64,000 nt of DNA from positions 372,001 through 436,000 of the forward strand of contig JBBPEB010000015.1 in NCBI GenBank assembly GCA_039096225.1, given 5' to 3'. Source of the stretch: Blastocystis sp. Blastoise (Eukaryota; Sar; Bigyra; Opalinata; Blastocystidae). Positions 39,986 through 51,619 of this stretch are shown in pieces. The position numbers were made by a program, and so were the translations under genes. The notes under the pieces were generated by a model. It made no database searches. It was not told the DNA's origin and was given only the letters and a program-made list of their open reading frames with translations. Every line of letters begins with the position of its first letter. The stretch's first letter is position 1.

Positions 39986-41541
39986 TTAAATATATTTCTG
40001 TTTTAATTCTGCAAAACGCTGAGTAGCTTCATATAATGTCCTAAATATTTGTATATAATTTTAAATTGTTATAATACATATATGTAGTAGAAATAAGTAT
40101 TTACTAGTATTTTAATAATTGACCTACTGATAATAAATATATATATATACCAGGTTAATGCAGAAGACATGGCTTTCTTTGATATTCTCATAAAAGACCC
40201 ATTAAAAATACCTCTTATTCCATCTTCTTTAAAGATTTCATAGCTTGTTTGCCAAATTGATTTATATGTTTTATTTATAGAATCTATATATGTATATATA
40301 TCTCAAATGAAATTAATATATATATAACATATAGGAAATATATAAAAATGAATAGAAATAATAATAATAAAAATCATAATAAAAATAAATAATATTCATA
40401 AACTAATTAAAATACAAATATACTTTGTAGTTGATGTCTTGTTTTAATAACATCAAAAGGATGTGTCACTGTTGATGCAAATGCTCCAGATATTATTCCT
40501 GCAGTTAAAGGAATGAGAGAAATAGGAATCGTGCAAATATCTATATAGAATAGAGGATATTAGATACTAATCCATATGTCCATTACTAGTTCAATAAATA
40601 AATAATAGCCTTAAAAAGATCTTATATAAACAATTCTATACTATCTGAGAAAGAATGGACTTTTGGCTTTATATAATGATAAGCCATTAGATATAAACCC
40701 GAAGCAGGAGCATCTCTTAACACTGTTGCCCATAAACCACTATATAACCCTTTAATGCCTTCTTGTCTAGCTGTAGTCATAAGAGCATCACAAAACCCCT
40801 TATATTTATAATTAGACCACTCCATTCTATAGAGAAATAGTAATATATTTTATACTTTGATTATATAAAAAAATTCTGTTTATTATATATAATATACTCA
40901 ATAAAACGACTTTATTAATAAATATAATATTATAAGTATACCTCGTCTTTGTAACCGTTACAGGAAGTAGTGCCACACTCACTAGTGAACGAGCACAAAA
41001 ACCTGCGCATAATGATGTCAGCGAGGAATGCTTGTTATGTTTTCCTTCTGTTTCATTCCCAAGGATAATATTTAGTAATGTAAAATAGAGTCCAATACCG
41101 ATACTTGAACGAACTAAACTTGCTGTCTATAGAAAATGAATAAAAATAATAAATAAATAATCGTAATTCATACAGTTCCATCCCATAGACCACGAATTCC
41201 TCTTTCTTTGTATACTTGCTTGAAAGCTTCACGACTACTGATTCGATGAAGCTCACGTTGAGTAACATCTTTGGCAATCAACGTAGCTTTGAATCCACCT
41301 TGTTGTCTGGTTTTTATTACATCAAATGGCTGAAGAATAATAGCTATGAATTATATAATCTTGATGAGAAAATATTGAAATACCTGTAACACATCCCGAG
41401 GAAGAAGCAGAAAAAAAATTATAAATTCGTTTTACAACTATTCAATATGATTGTTAAGATAAATATAATTATAGCATAACAAAATAAAATAAAATTAAAA
41501 ATACTCGAAGTGCTATCTTTATTTTTTTGTTTATTTTGCAT
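39986..41541 (-). CDS. SLC25A38: mitochondrial carrier, SLC25A38/Hem25-like (glycine)
   Basis: Mitochondrial carrier with three repeats over about seven exons, about 300 residues. Signatures: repeat 1 ILQPFDVIKTRQQGG, repeat 2 LLPVTVTKTRMEW, repeat 3 VTHPFDVIKTRHQLQ. Between them are RGLWDGT, GIKGLYSGLWATVLRDAP and GIRGIFNGSFMRI. The Asp-Ala-Pro-x-Ser-Gly-x-Tyr-Leu-Met stretch (RDAPASGLYLMAYHY) and the unusual VTVTKTR second signature match SLC25A38 closely. That carrier imports glycine for haem synthesis and links to one-carbon metabolism. The end is AELKQKYI and TAA at 39986-39988. It implies a metabolically active mitochondrion-type organelle. Confidence 0.85.
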
Positions 41542-41855
41542 TTTCAATATATTCTAACAATAAACGATATGAAACTTATTGAATATATTTATCTTCGATA
41601 CCAATAAATGAACAAAAATAATTCATTATCATCTTTATCTTGAAAAAAATGTTCTATTGTAATTCTATTGAATGAACATATTCTCAACCAATAGAATACC
41701 AAATAAGTTCGATCGTTCATCCATTAATTCTCTGACTAAGTTCTCCTTTTTTCAACATTATTGCTGAAATACAATTTAAGTGATTCTTGTCGCAACTGAA
41801 ACAGCATATAAAAAAGAATTTCATCGTTTTGATATCAATACACGAATTAATACTT
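41542..41855. promoter_or_regulatory. divergent promoter region (SLC25A38-like / TatD)
   Basis: CCAAT at 41688-41692 lies 164 bp before the TatD ATG, within CCAATAGAATAC, a word also found before eS12 and, as CCAATAGAATAT, before the first paralog at 54 kb. Confidence 0.45.
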
Positions 41856-42410
41856 ATGAAAAAGGTCAATATTGTTCGTCAAATAACGGAGTTCCCCATA
41901 TTCAGTGATCATATAAAATTTATTGATATTGGAGCGAATCTTACAGATCCAGTATTTAGAGGAATATACAGGTCTGAACAAAAACATCCTGATGATTTTA
42001 AATTAATGTTGGATCGATCAAAGAGTTGTGGTATCGATAAAATGATTATTACTGGTATTTATATATTATATATCATGCTTTTAAATGAATATTTTTTCTA
42101 TATTACTCATCTTTAGCTGGTAATTATGAAGAAGCTGTTATTGCCTTAGATTTATGTAGGAAATATGATGATTTATATTGTACAATAGGTATATATATTT
42201 ATTTAATTGTTCTAAATACTTTAATTTATGTATATACTGATATTCACTAGGAGTTCATCCTACACGTGCTTCAGAAGTTCCAGTCGACCAAATAGATGAT
42301 TATTTTTCTAAAATAACAAATCTTGCAAAAGAAGGTATTAAAGAAGGAAAAGTATGTCAGTTAAAAACTTTTATAATTATAAAAAAAGTCATCTTTCAGT
42401 ATTATCAATT

Positions 42411-42444
<34 letters not shown>

Positions 42445-43259
42445 TAGTAGCATATGGAGAATTTGGATTAGATTATGATCGTCTTCATTTTAGTGATCGA
42501 CTAACCCAAATTCATATTTTTCGAAAGCAGTTAGAAGTAGCTCAGTCTTTGCAACTCCCACTCTTTCTTCATTGTAGAAATACAGGTCAAGAATTTATAA
42601 GTATGATTTTTTGATGTTATTAGTTTTCTTTTTCTTTTATTTAGTTTTAAATATTTATCTTTTATTAATTTTATTCGTTTTTTTTTTTATTATTTAATTT
42701 GATTCGTTTTTAATTTAATTTCACTTATTTTTTTATTTAATATAGTTTCACTTTTTTTTATTATTTGATTTGTACACTATTCTATTTATTTGTTATTGTT
42801 GTTACATTAATTATTTTAATTTCTTATACGATTATAATAATGTATTACTCATAATCTTATAAATATCCTTAAAGAGAATATATATACTCCTCTTCAAGGT
42901 TGTGTTCATTCTTTCACAGGTATGTTATACTATACATATTTCTCTATTTCTTGTTCTCTTCTATATTTATATTTATATTTATATTTATATTTATATTTAT
43001 ATTTATATTTATATTTATATTTATATTTATTTAGATTCACTTGATGAAGCTCTTGAGCTTATCAATATGGGTCTTTACATAGGTATTTCATATATCTACC
43101 AGAAGATAGTATATATTATTCACTAATATATATGTATAGGATTTAATGGCTGTTCCATGAAAACTGAAGATAATTTGAATGTGATTCGATCGATTCCCGT
43201 TAATAGCATTATGATTGAAACAGGTAAAATAAATATAGATTATGAATCATCACCTTTTG

Positions 43260-43345
<86 letters not shown>

Positions 43346-43347
43346 CA

Positions 43348-43405
<58 letters not shown>

Positions 43406-43422
43406 CATATTATTATTATACA

Positions 43423-43479
<57 letters not shown>

Positions 43480-43480
43480 C

Positions 43481-43522
<42 letters not shown>

Positions 43523-43912
43523 GCTTTATTTTTCATTTTCTAATTCATTTTGCTAAATCTTCATAGATTGTCCATATTGTGAGATTCGTTCAACACACGC
43601 TGGATTCAATTATGTAAAGACACAATTTCCACAAAAGAAATCTGATAAATATATAGAGGGAACCATGGTTAAAGGACGAAATGAACCTTGTGGAATTCGG
43701 TATATATATATATTAAATAATTTATCTATTAATATATAATTGTCAACTCTTATATATTTATTATTACTATCATACTAGAATTCTAAGATTATTTTAATTA
43801 TATGATATTTAGACCTGTATTTGAAGTGATATGTGCTTTAAAAGGAGGGAATCCTCAAGAAATTGGTGACATAATATATAATAATACATTAAAGGTGTAT
43901 TTTCCGGAATGA
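41856..43912 (+). CDS. TATDN1: TatD-family metal-dependent DNase (TATDN1)
   Basis: About nine exons. The ATG at 41856 starts MKKVNIVRQITEF; the first block is FIDIGANLTDPVFRGIYRSE. Then GVHPTRASEV, VAYGEFGLDYDR (catalytic Glu and Asp), LPLFLHCRN, GCVHSFTG, GLYIGFNGCSMKTEDNL, the split block IET-DCPYCEIRSTHAG and GRNEPCGI, ending NNTLKVYFPE and TGA at 43910-43912. This is the TATDN1 subgroup, 3'-5' exonucleases linked to apoptosis and DNA repair, in which the first metal motif is DIGxNLTD. All metal ligands expected for the subgroup are visible. Confidence 0.93.
42963..43031 (+). repeat. (TATATT)n hexamer array in a TatD intron
   Basis: About eleven tandem TATATT units fill the intron before DSLDEALELI. 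Confidence 0.9.
43260..43523 (+). repeat. (ATT)n microsatellite, about 260 bp, in a TatD intron
   Basis: Nearly pure ATT repeat with three ATACAT interruptions, separating the IET exon from the DCPYCEIR exon. Confidence 0.95.
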
Positions 43913-44188
43913 TTGTCATAAATGTATATTTCTTATTCTTGATAGATTTCATGAACTTTCTTCATTTTATAAATATAAACCATCTAAACAAAACACATAT
44001 AAAAGAAATATTATCCAATTTTATTTGTTCGATCACTTTTAAATTCAAATTTGTTTTCTTTTAAAGCAGAAAATAAACTATATATAAGTAGTAATCTTAT
44101 TACTATATCACATACCTTTCACATTGCGAAACGGACAACTGAAAAGATTTTACATTCTATATATGATACTTTATAATTATGGATAGTA

Positions 44189-45465
44189 TCATACTACTAG
44201 ATTCATAGAATTTAAAATTGAAATTAAGCATTGGGGATCTCCTTTTATATACTCTTGATTCCAACTATATTTATGAGTTAAATTGGATTTCACATTACGA
44301 TTCTTTCTTAAAAAAAGAATTCTCAAGAAATCATTGAATTCCAATAGGAAATTATATAGTTTTTGTTTTTTATCTTCTATATTATAATACTCAATAATGG
44401 TTATATATATAACTATATATCATAAACATACTATTCCCCAAGAATTGTGTGTCCCATCGAATAGGTTCCAATTTTAAGACTGATGAAGTTACCTATATAT
44501 ATACATAATTAATAATTATTACACATAAAATACTCATTATATATATATATATATAAACAACTATTATTACACATAAAATACTCATTATACATACATGAAG
44601 ACTTTAAACAGATAAATAGATAATATATAAACTACTAATTATTACACATAAAATACTCATTATATATATATGAAGACTATAAACAGATAAATACTATATA
44701 TATACTTCTGGAGGAGGCATAAATGCAGAAGGAGGGACATCAAAGAGAAGTTGAGGTTTATATAGATATTGTGTTAATATACTTAATCGTCGATATATAG
44801 AATCATTCTCCCTATATATATATATTATTCAAAGTAAAACTATAATATGTAGAATAAACTATATTTCTAAATACAAATAAGCTTAAGGATTATATATTCA
44901 ACTATTATTAACATACGAAGCACAAATCTTCTGAGCAAATTCCTTTTGAACAAGAAGTGTATTTCCTTTCAAGAACCAAAAAGATGGATCTAATATGAAC
45001 TTGTATAATAATGAAGAAGAAATATAATAAGGAATATTAGACACACAACATGTAGGAGAGTACTCACATTTCCAATCTAATATATCTGCATTAATAACAT
45101 GAAGTGAACCAGATTCCAAGTATTTAGAAAAACGATTCCCTAATGGTGTTATCATTTGCTTGTCTTTCTCAATACATATCTAAATTATTTTATATTTGAT
45201 TAAAATACTTTATTCATTAGATAATCATATATACAACTGATTTAGAAGTTGATAATAGAATAGACGTCAAATTACCAGTTCCTGGTCCTATTTCTAGTAC
45301 TACATCATTTTTCGTTATGTCACATGAATCATGGATTTTATGAAGAACCGATTTATCAATTAAAAGATGCTGACCATAACTCTTCTTCAGATGTACATAA
45401 CGTCTGAATGTAGTTATTGGAGAAAATAGTCCTGTATTATTATAATTCACAAATGCTTTAAACAT
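44189..45465 (-). CDS. DIM1: rRNA adenine N6-dimethyltransferase, DIM1/KsgA family
   Basis: SAM-dependent enzyme that dimethylates the two adjacent adenines at the 3' end of small-subunit rRNA. Exons encode SYGQHLLIDKSVLHKI, motif I VVLEIGPGTGNLTSILLS, an EKDK acidic box, NADILDW, catalytic motif IV SNIPYYISSSLLYKFI and QKEFAQKICAS, then RRLSILTQYL, FMPPPEVTSSVLKLEP, and a final exon with FLRILFLRKNRNVKSN. The stop is TGA at 44189-44191. The PPP-V-SSV and RKN motifs are closer to eukaryotic Dim1 than to bacterial KsgA. The N-terminus (MFKAFVNYNNTGLFSP, then TFRRYVHLKKS) is basic and could be an organelle leader, so a mitochondrial paralog is possible. Confidence 0.87.
44505..44705 (-). repeat. 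tandem repeats in a DIM1 intron
   Basis: ACACATAAAATACTCATTAT occurs three times; the second and third copies continue into ATGAAGACT and AAACAGATAAATA. The unit is about 60-75 bases. Confidence 0.85.
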
Positions 45466-45856
45466 AATATTTGCTTCTAGATATAACGATAGTAGTTAAA
45501 CATTAGGTTATATATTAGCCAATAACGAAATACTAAAAACTAGATACTTTTGAAATGAATGGTCTAGCTATATTATAATTAAAACTATTATAAATCCCTT
45601 GTTTGTGTAAGATATGGTAATACCAATGTAAAAAATATTGTAATTATACAATATATAATTATTAATTATTAAATAAATAAAAAAAATAAATTCTTGAACA
45701 TAAAAATCAAATGTCTATGTAAGAAACACTCTATTGATCATTAAAAAAATTTATAAAATTGTTTTTTGTATTTTGACATAAAACAACAATATATATAAAG
45801 CACACAAAACGATATAAATAAAAATAAAAATAACCACACAATTACATGCATTTCTT
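45466..45856. other. spacer between DIM1 and UTP23
   Basis: No gene is seen. CCAAT at 45519-45523 lies about 55 bp upstream of the DIM1 ATG. The remainder is AT-rich 3' flank of UTP23. Confidence 0.55.
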
Positions 45857-46374
45857 TTATATATTATTGGGCTCAATAGGAGTTTCTGAAATTTGCTTAT
45901 CAACAATCTCATCATTATGATCTACAGTGTCTTTATTTGAATCACTTTTGCCAGTTAACTTTTTCTTCATGCTACGACGAGTTTTCTTTTTGGCTTCAAC
46001 AGGTTTTTTTGGTTCATCTTGCTTTTTCGATTTGACTGAAAGTGGATTAGGTCCTTTAGGTCCTTTTTTCTTCTTTGGTTTTTCTTCGTATCTTGGTTAA
46101 GAAATTGTTTTTAATAATGACAATATTTATAGAATAAAATAATATATAAAAGAATGTAATAAAAGAAAAAACATAATGTATTGTAAAAAGATATTTCTTG
46201 TTTTGGTTCCTCTTCTTTATCTAAACCAAGAGCTTTTCTTTCAATAGGAGATATCGACATTCGTTGATCAAATTTCTATATAAAATAATCGAGATATACA
46301 CAAATTTTTTAAACTACTACAAGAATAACATAATTTATAATTGAAAAAAGTTATTATAAATAAACATGTAATAC

Positions 46375-46409
<35 letters not shown>

Positions 46410-47094
46410 CATGTTTGCAGTAACTCTTTGAACTATCGGAAACACTTTCCAATACTAATACGCTACGGTTAAATAAGATAACAGGTACTCCTGGAATAGT
46501 ATGAAGAATGTCTCTTAGTGCAGAAAATTCAGATGCAAATACAAACTTGGTTTTCTTTGGTTGATGCATATCTATATAATTATGTATAGAAACAATTATA
46601 AATAAGAACAAAAGAATAGAAATAAATAATGAAATAAAAAAATAAAAAATTATATTATTAATTGATATAAGGTAACTAAATACGATGTGCAATATCACAG
46701 AAACATTTTAAAGATGATAAATGATCTTCATGACCACATTCAACTTGAGCCAAGCCACATGCAAATTCATAAGCTCTTTCTGCTTTCTTCCCTTTCTGTT
46801 TCAAACGTTCAACAACACATGGAGTCACACAAACATTGGCACTAGGGTCCTATATATTTAGAGAATATAGGAAAAATTCTGATACAATAAAAAATAGTTA
46901 AGCTAATATGAATAAATTATATATACACATATAAAATTAGGTAATAGACGATCAACAGCAGTTGGTAAGTTCAATTCAATAGCTTTCATAATGAAAGATT
47001 CATCTAATAATATATTATATGGAGACTCAAAATGAAAATTAATTTCATAGAATTGCAATATTTTTCTGATCTTTTTGTTTCTAGTGATTCTCAT
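45857..47094 (-). CDS. UTP23: rRNA-processing protein UTP23 (PIN-like)
   Basis: SSU processome factor with a PIN-like fold. Five exons. N-terminus MRITRNKKIRKILQFYEINF followed by FESPYNILLDESFIMKAI is typical of UTP23/FCF1. Then VCVTPCVVERLKQKGKKAER, a zinc-finger-like C/H set (CGLAQVECGHE... LKCFCDIAH), KTKFVFASEFSALRDILHTI and PGVPVILFNRSVLVLESVS. The C-terminal tail is ERKALGLDKEEEPK then Lys-rich low complexity with KKKKGPKGPNPLS, ending TPIEPNNI, TAA at 45857-45859. The IPGVP...RSV-x-V-LE block and Cys/His set favour UTP23 over FCF1. Confidence 0.88.
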
Positions 47095-47442
47095 TGCAAT
47101 AATAAATACTCAAGATAGTGACTTTTTATGTTATTATTGAACTAGAGTTAAAATAAAGTAATAACCATAAAATGTGTTGTTCTAATTCAGTTTATACTGA
47201 CTTGAGTTGATTTTTGCTTTTGATTTATATATTTTTTTAAGTCATTTTCATTGTAAAACTTATTTTATTTTTCAGTCGTTTATTTGTGGTTTTATGTGAT
47301 TTTCTTAAAACCAAGTAATCATTTGTGAATAACCATGGTATTGGATTTTTTGTTTATAAAGTAATTCAAGTCGTTTATTCAGAAGATTTTTCATTCATTG
47401 AAAGTATTTGTATTGAAAAATATATTTTATATGTATAGGAAG
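47095..47442. promoter_or_regulatory. divergent intergenic region (UTP23 / importin)
   Basis: AT-rich, no CCAAT found, no gene visible. A short ATATGTATAG lies just before the importin ATG. Confidence 0.4.
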
Positions 47443-48766
47443 ATGGTTAGTATTGAGGAAGTGAAACAACTCTTAAACGATTTGAAAACATCTAATAATG
47501 ATGTTCGAAATACAGCTGAAAATAAATACAAGATGTTATTGGATACAAACATCATAGAAGTAAATTAGAATCATTGATTTATATGAATTTTATTATTATA
47601 GTTTATCGATGTTTTAGTTCAAATCATAGTAGAACAAACACCATTATCCTTCTTTGCTGCTATATTACTCCATAAAATATTTGATAGCAAAACTCTTTTG
47701 GAAACTGATGCTATGAAAATAAAAGTTTTTGAAGGTAATTATTTCTATTTATATATCACTAAGACTATAGTTGTTATGTTTTTCATTACAAATTTATTGA
47801 ATTTCAAAGATTTAACAATTCGTGATCATGTAATTGATATTATTTGCCAGGCCGTTACTACTTATGAAAATCCTTTGAATGAAATTACAAACTTTATTCT
47901 TTCTTGTCTTGATTCTAAAGATACTGTCATTTTATCATTTGTTATCACTTTCTTTAAACGCTTACCTCCTTGTCAATTTGAAGTATTCTTTTTCTATATA
48001 TATATGTATTGAATATTATATATACTCTATTTTATATAGTCCTTACAAAATCATGGAAAATCCATTATCAAAAGTATAGTTGATCTATTAAAGCAAAATA
48101 ACCGTGATTATCAATATATCGGTATTCAAGTATGTTTTAATAATTCTTTTTTTGTTTTTCGATTTTTAAAATTTTTATATTCGTATTATATATATGTATA
48201 TATATATATGTATATATATATATAGTGTTTATCGGAATTAATTGCTCAGGATTGGGAGATAGATATCGAAGTAGCTGATGTATTTATGGGAGATTGTCTT
48301 CAAGTATATATATATATATTGATTATTAATATCGATTATAGTTAGTATTAGAAGTATTATTACTAGTTATATTTAATTTTATATATATATTTTAGATATT
48401 AATATCGATTATATATATAAATATATATAGATTATTAGTACTTATGATGTATCCTGGACCATTCAAATACCTACTCTTGTTTCATCTATTTCTAAAGTAT
48501 ATATATCAATATATGTTAAATATAATCGAATAATTGAATTGTTATTATTATATAACTATATTTGATCTTAATTTGTTAATTTTTTTTCTCATTCTTATAT
48601 GCTATTTTATATATATATTTTGATATCTTTTATTATATATATATATGTATTCTATAGGTAATAAATCATAGTGAACCTCTTCAGGATTATTTCTTACCCA
48701 ACGCTACTACTATTTATTCTCCTGTACTCAATTTATTAAGAAGAGAAGATCTCGAAGAACTGTATA

Positions 48767-48805
<39 letters not shown>

Positions 48806-49087
48806 TATTATTATATATATTATTATTATATATATTATTATTATATATATTATTATTATATATATTATTATTATATTTATTAATAATATCATTTATGTAT
48901 ATAATAATATCATTCATTTCTCTGTCTATCTCTTATTTCCTTCTATAGTGATTGTAGTGCAGCTATGGACTGCATTCTTTCACTTCTCACTCAATTCGCT
49001 GACAATCTTATCTCAAAAGATACTGATATCTACCAATTATTTGATGCCATTGGTAATGTGTTTCAACGATTCTATTATCAAGAAGGA

Positions 49088-49153
<66 letters not shown>

Positions 49154-50417
49154 GATTCGAAATGAAGATATTTATGATTATTTGAATAATCCTATATATA
49201 AAAGTGCTCAATATATTTTTACTTATATCACAGAATATGAACATGATAATTATAATGTTGTATATATATATATATAATATTTAAGCTTGTTTAATATTAT
49301 AGATATATACTATCAAGTTTATTTTATTAGAAATAATATATATAGTATTATATATATGAGTATATATATTACTCTATTTTTATATAGTATGATGCTTATT
49401 TGAATTATATTCAGAAATTATTTGCAGATACAAGTTATTTGAAGAACTGGATTGGCTTAGAAATGCTTAAGATATGTATACATATATATATAGAACGATA
49501 TAATATCAGTATTGATGCAGTATTTATGTTTACACTTCGATCTATTACTAGTCCTTGTCCTCTTCTTCGATATACTGTATATATATGTACTATTTATTAT
49601 TATTATTTTTTAATCTGTTTTTGTTTTGGTTTCTATGATATTTTTATTTATTTATATATCTTATCTCAATAAATTATATATATATATATATGTTATAGAG
49701 TATTCATATTTTAACTGAATTTGTTTCGTCATTCCCTACTCATATCTCTGGATATTTCAAGCAAGTATATATATATTTATATATATTATTATTATTATAT
49801 AGTATTGTACTATTTATTATTATATAGTACTTATTATATATAATAATAATTTCTCTTTCTAAATATATATATATATATATAAATACTACATATAGATTGT
49901 TGAAGCTCTCTTGGCTTCTTTAGAAATCCCTGAGAACTCGACTTTCCCCGTGATTATGATTGCTATTTGTCGTTGTCTTCAGTTATTACTTGTTGCTAAT
50001 GAGGATGATTCCACGACCGAAGAAGAAGAAACGGTTATGAGTATGTATATAGAGAGATATATGGTCATTCTTGGAGATCTTCTACTTACTTCTTCTCTTA
50101 AAGTATATATATATATGTTTAATACACTTATGGAATTCTATTCTTTACATATGATATCTGCTTTTATTTAATAATTTTTATTTGTGTTCTTTCTTTTTTA
50201 GTAATAATTTCATCTCTATTAAATAATATAACTATTTTCACTATTTTTCTTATATATATATATTACTATTCTATATACCTCCCTCCTGTCCTCTAGGTAC
50301 AAGAGAGTATTATGCTAGTGATTGTCATGTTCTGTCAATTATATCCCCCTATGATGGCTGCCTATTACTCCAATCTCAGTAATATCACCTCACAACTCCT
50401 TAATACATCCGCTCCTC

Positions 50418-50465
<48 letters not shown>

Positions 50466-50643
50466 CTTAGTCTATAATCAATACATAGTTTATAAAATAC
50501 TTTATATTATATTATTATATTATTTATACTATTATCTTTTATTTTTTTATAATTATATATCTGTTTTATTTACTTTTTTTATATATTCTATCTAATATAT
50601 ATAAATATATCTTTATTATCCCTCTTTGTATATATAATTATTA

Positions 50644-50678
<35 letters not shown>

Positions 50679-51570
50679 ATCTTGAAGATTTGAAAGGACT
50701 CTGTTTGGAGGCTGTAGCTAGTTTGGGAAAAGAAATTGATCAAGTATATTCATCTCTATTTCCCGCCATTTCTATATCTATTTCCCGCCATTTCTATAGA
50801 ATGAATTTACAAAGGAAGCAACAGATATACTTAATTATATAGTTAATTCTAATTCTAATTATATCGTATATATATGCTTATTATAAGTATTTACTATTTG
50901 CTATTTATTGTATCCTATCTCCCTCCAGAACCCTCATTATGCCCGTTGTATTGTCGCTATTGCTCAAACTCTTCCTCAATTATTCACACCGTATCTCCCT
51001 GCGGTTATTAATCCTATTATTGAAGGATGCAAAATTGAAAACTATATTAAAACAGATAACAGTCTTTCCAAGTTAATTCATGATTCCCACGGGGATGATG
51101 ATCATTGCCATTGTAATCATGATCATTCTCATGGGGATGAAGATGAATGCCACTCTGACTGCGAATGTGAATGTATATATATAATATATATATAATATAT
51201 AATATATATATAATATATATATAGGTAATAATGCCAATTATATTCCAATTTCTCAAGGGGGACAAGGAGATAAATCGTATATATATATATATACATCTTT
51301 ATATTATATTGAGTTTTCTCTATAATATGATAATATATAATATCACTAACTATTCTTATTCAATATATGTATATATATTCTTCTTAGTGTGTGTACATCG
51401 TCTCTTCAAGATATATCTGAATATATATACGTTCTTAAATCGATGCTTGAGGAATTGTCTCCATCCGTTTATGTATATATTAAAACAATTATGGAAATGA
51501 TTGTGTCTCAATTAGAATATCAACATATACCTGTATAATATATATCATATATATCATATGTATCATATGT

Positions 51571-51619
<49 letters not shown>

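Noticed and set aside
43240-43556. Poly-Ile and poly-Leu frames in TatD
   Set aside because: They are translations of the intronic ATT array.
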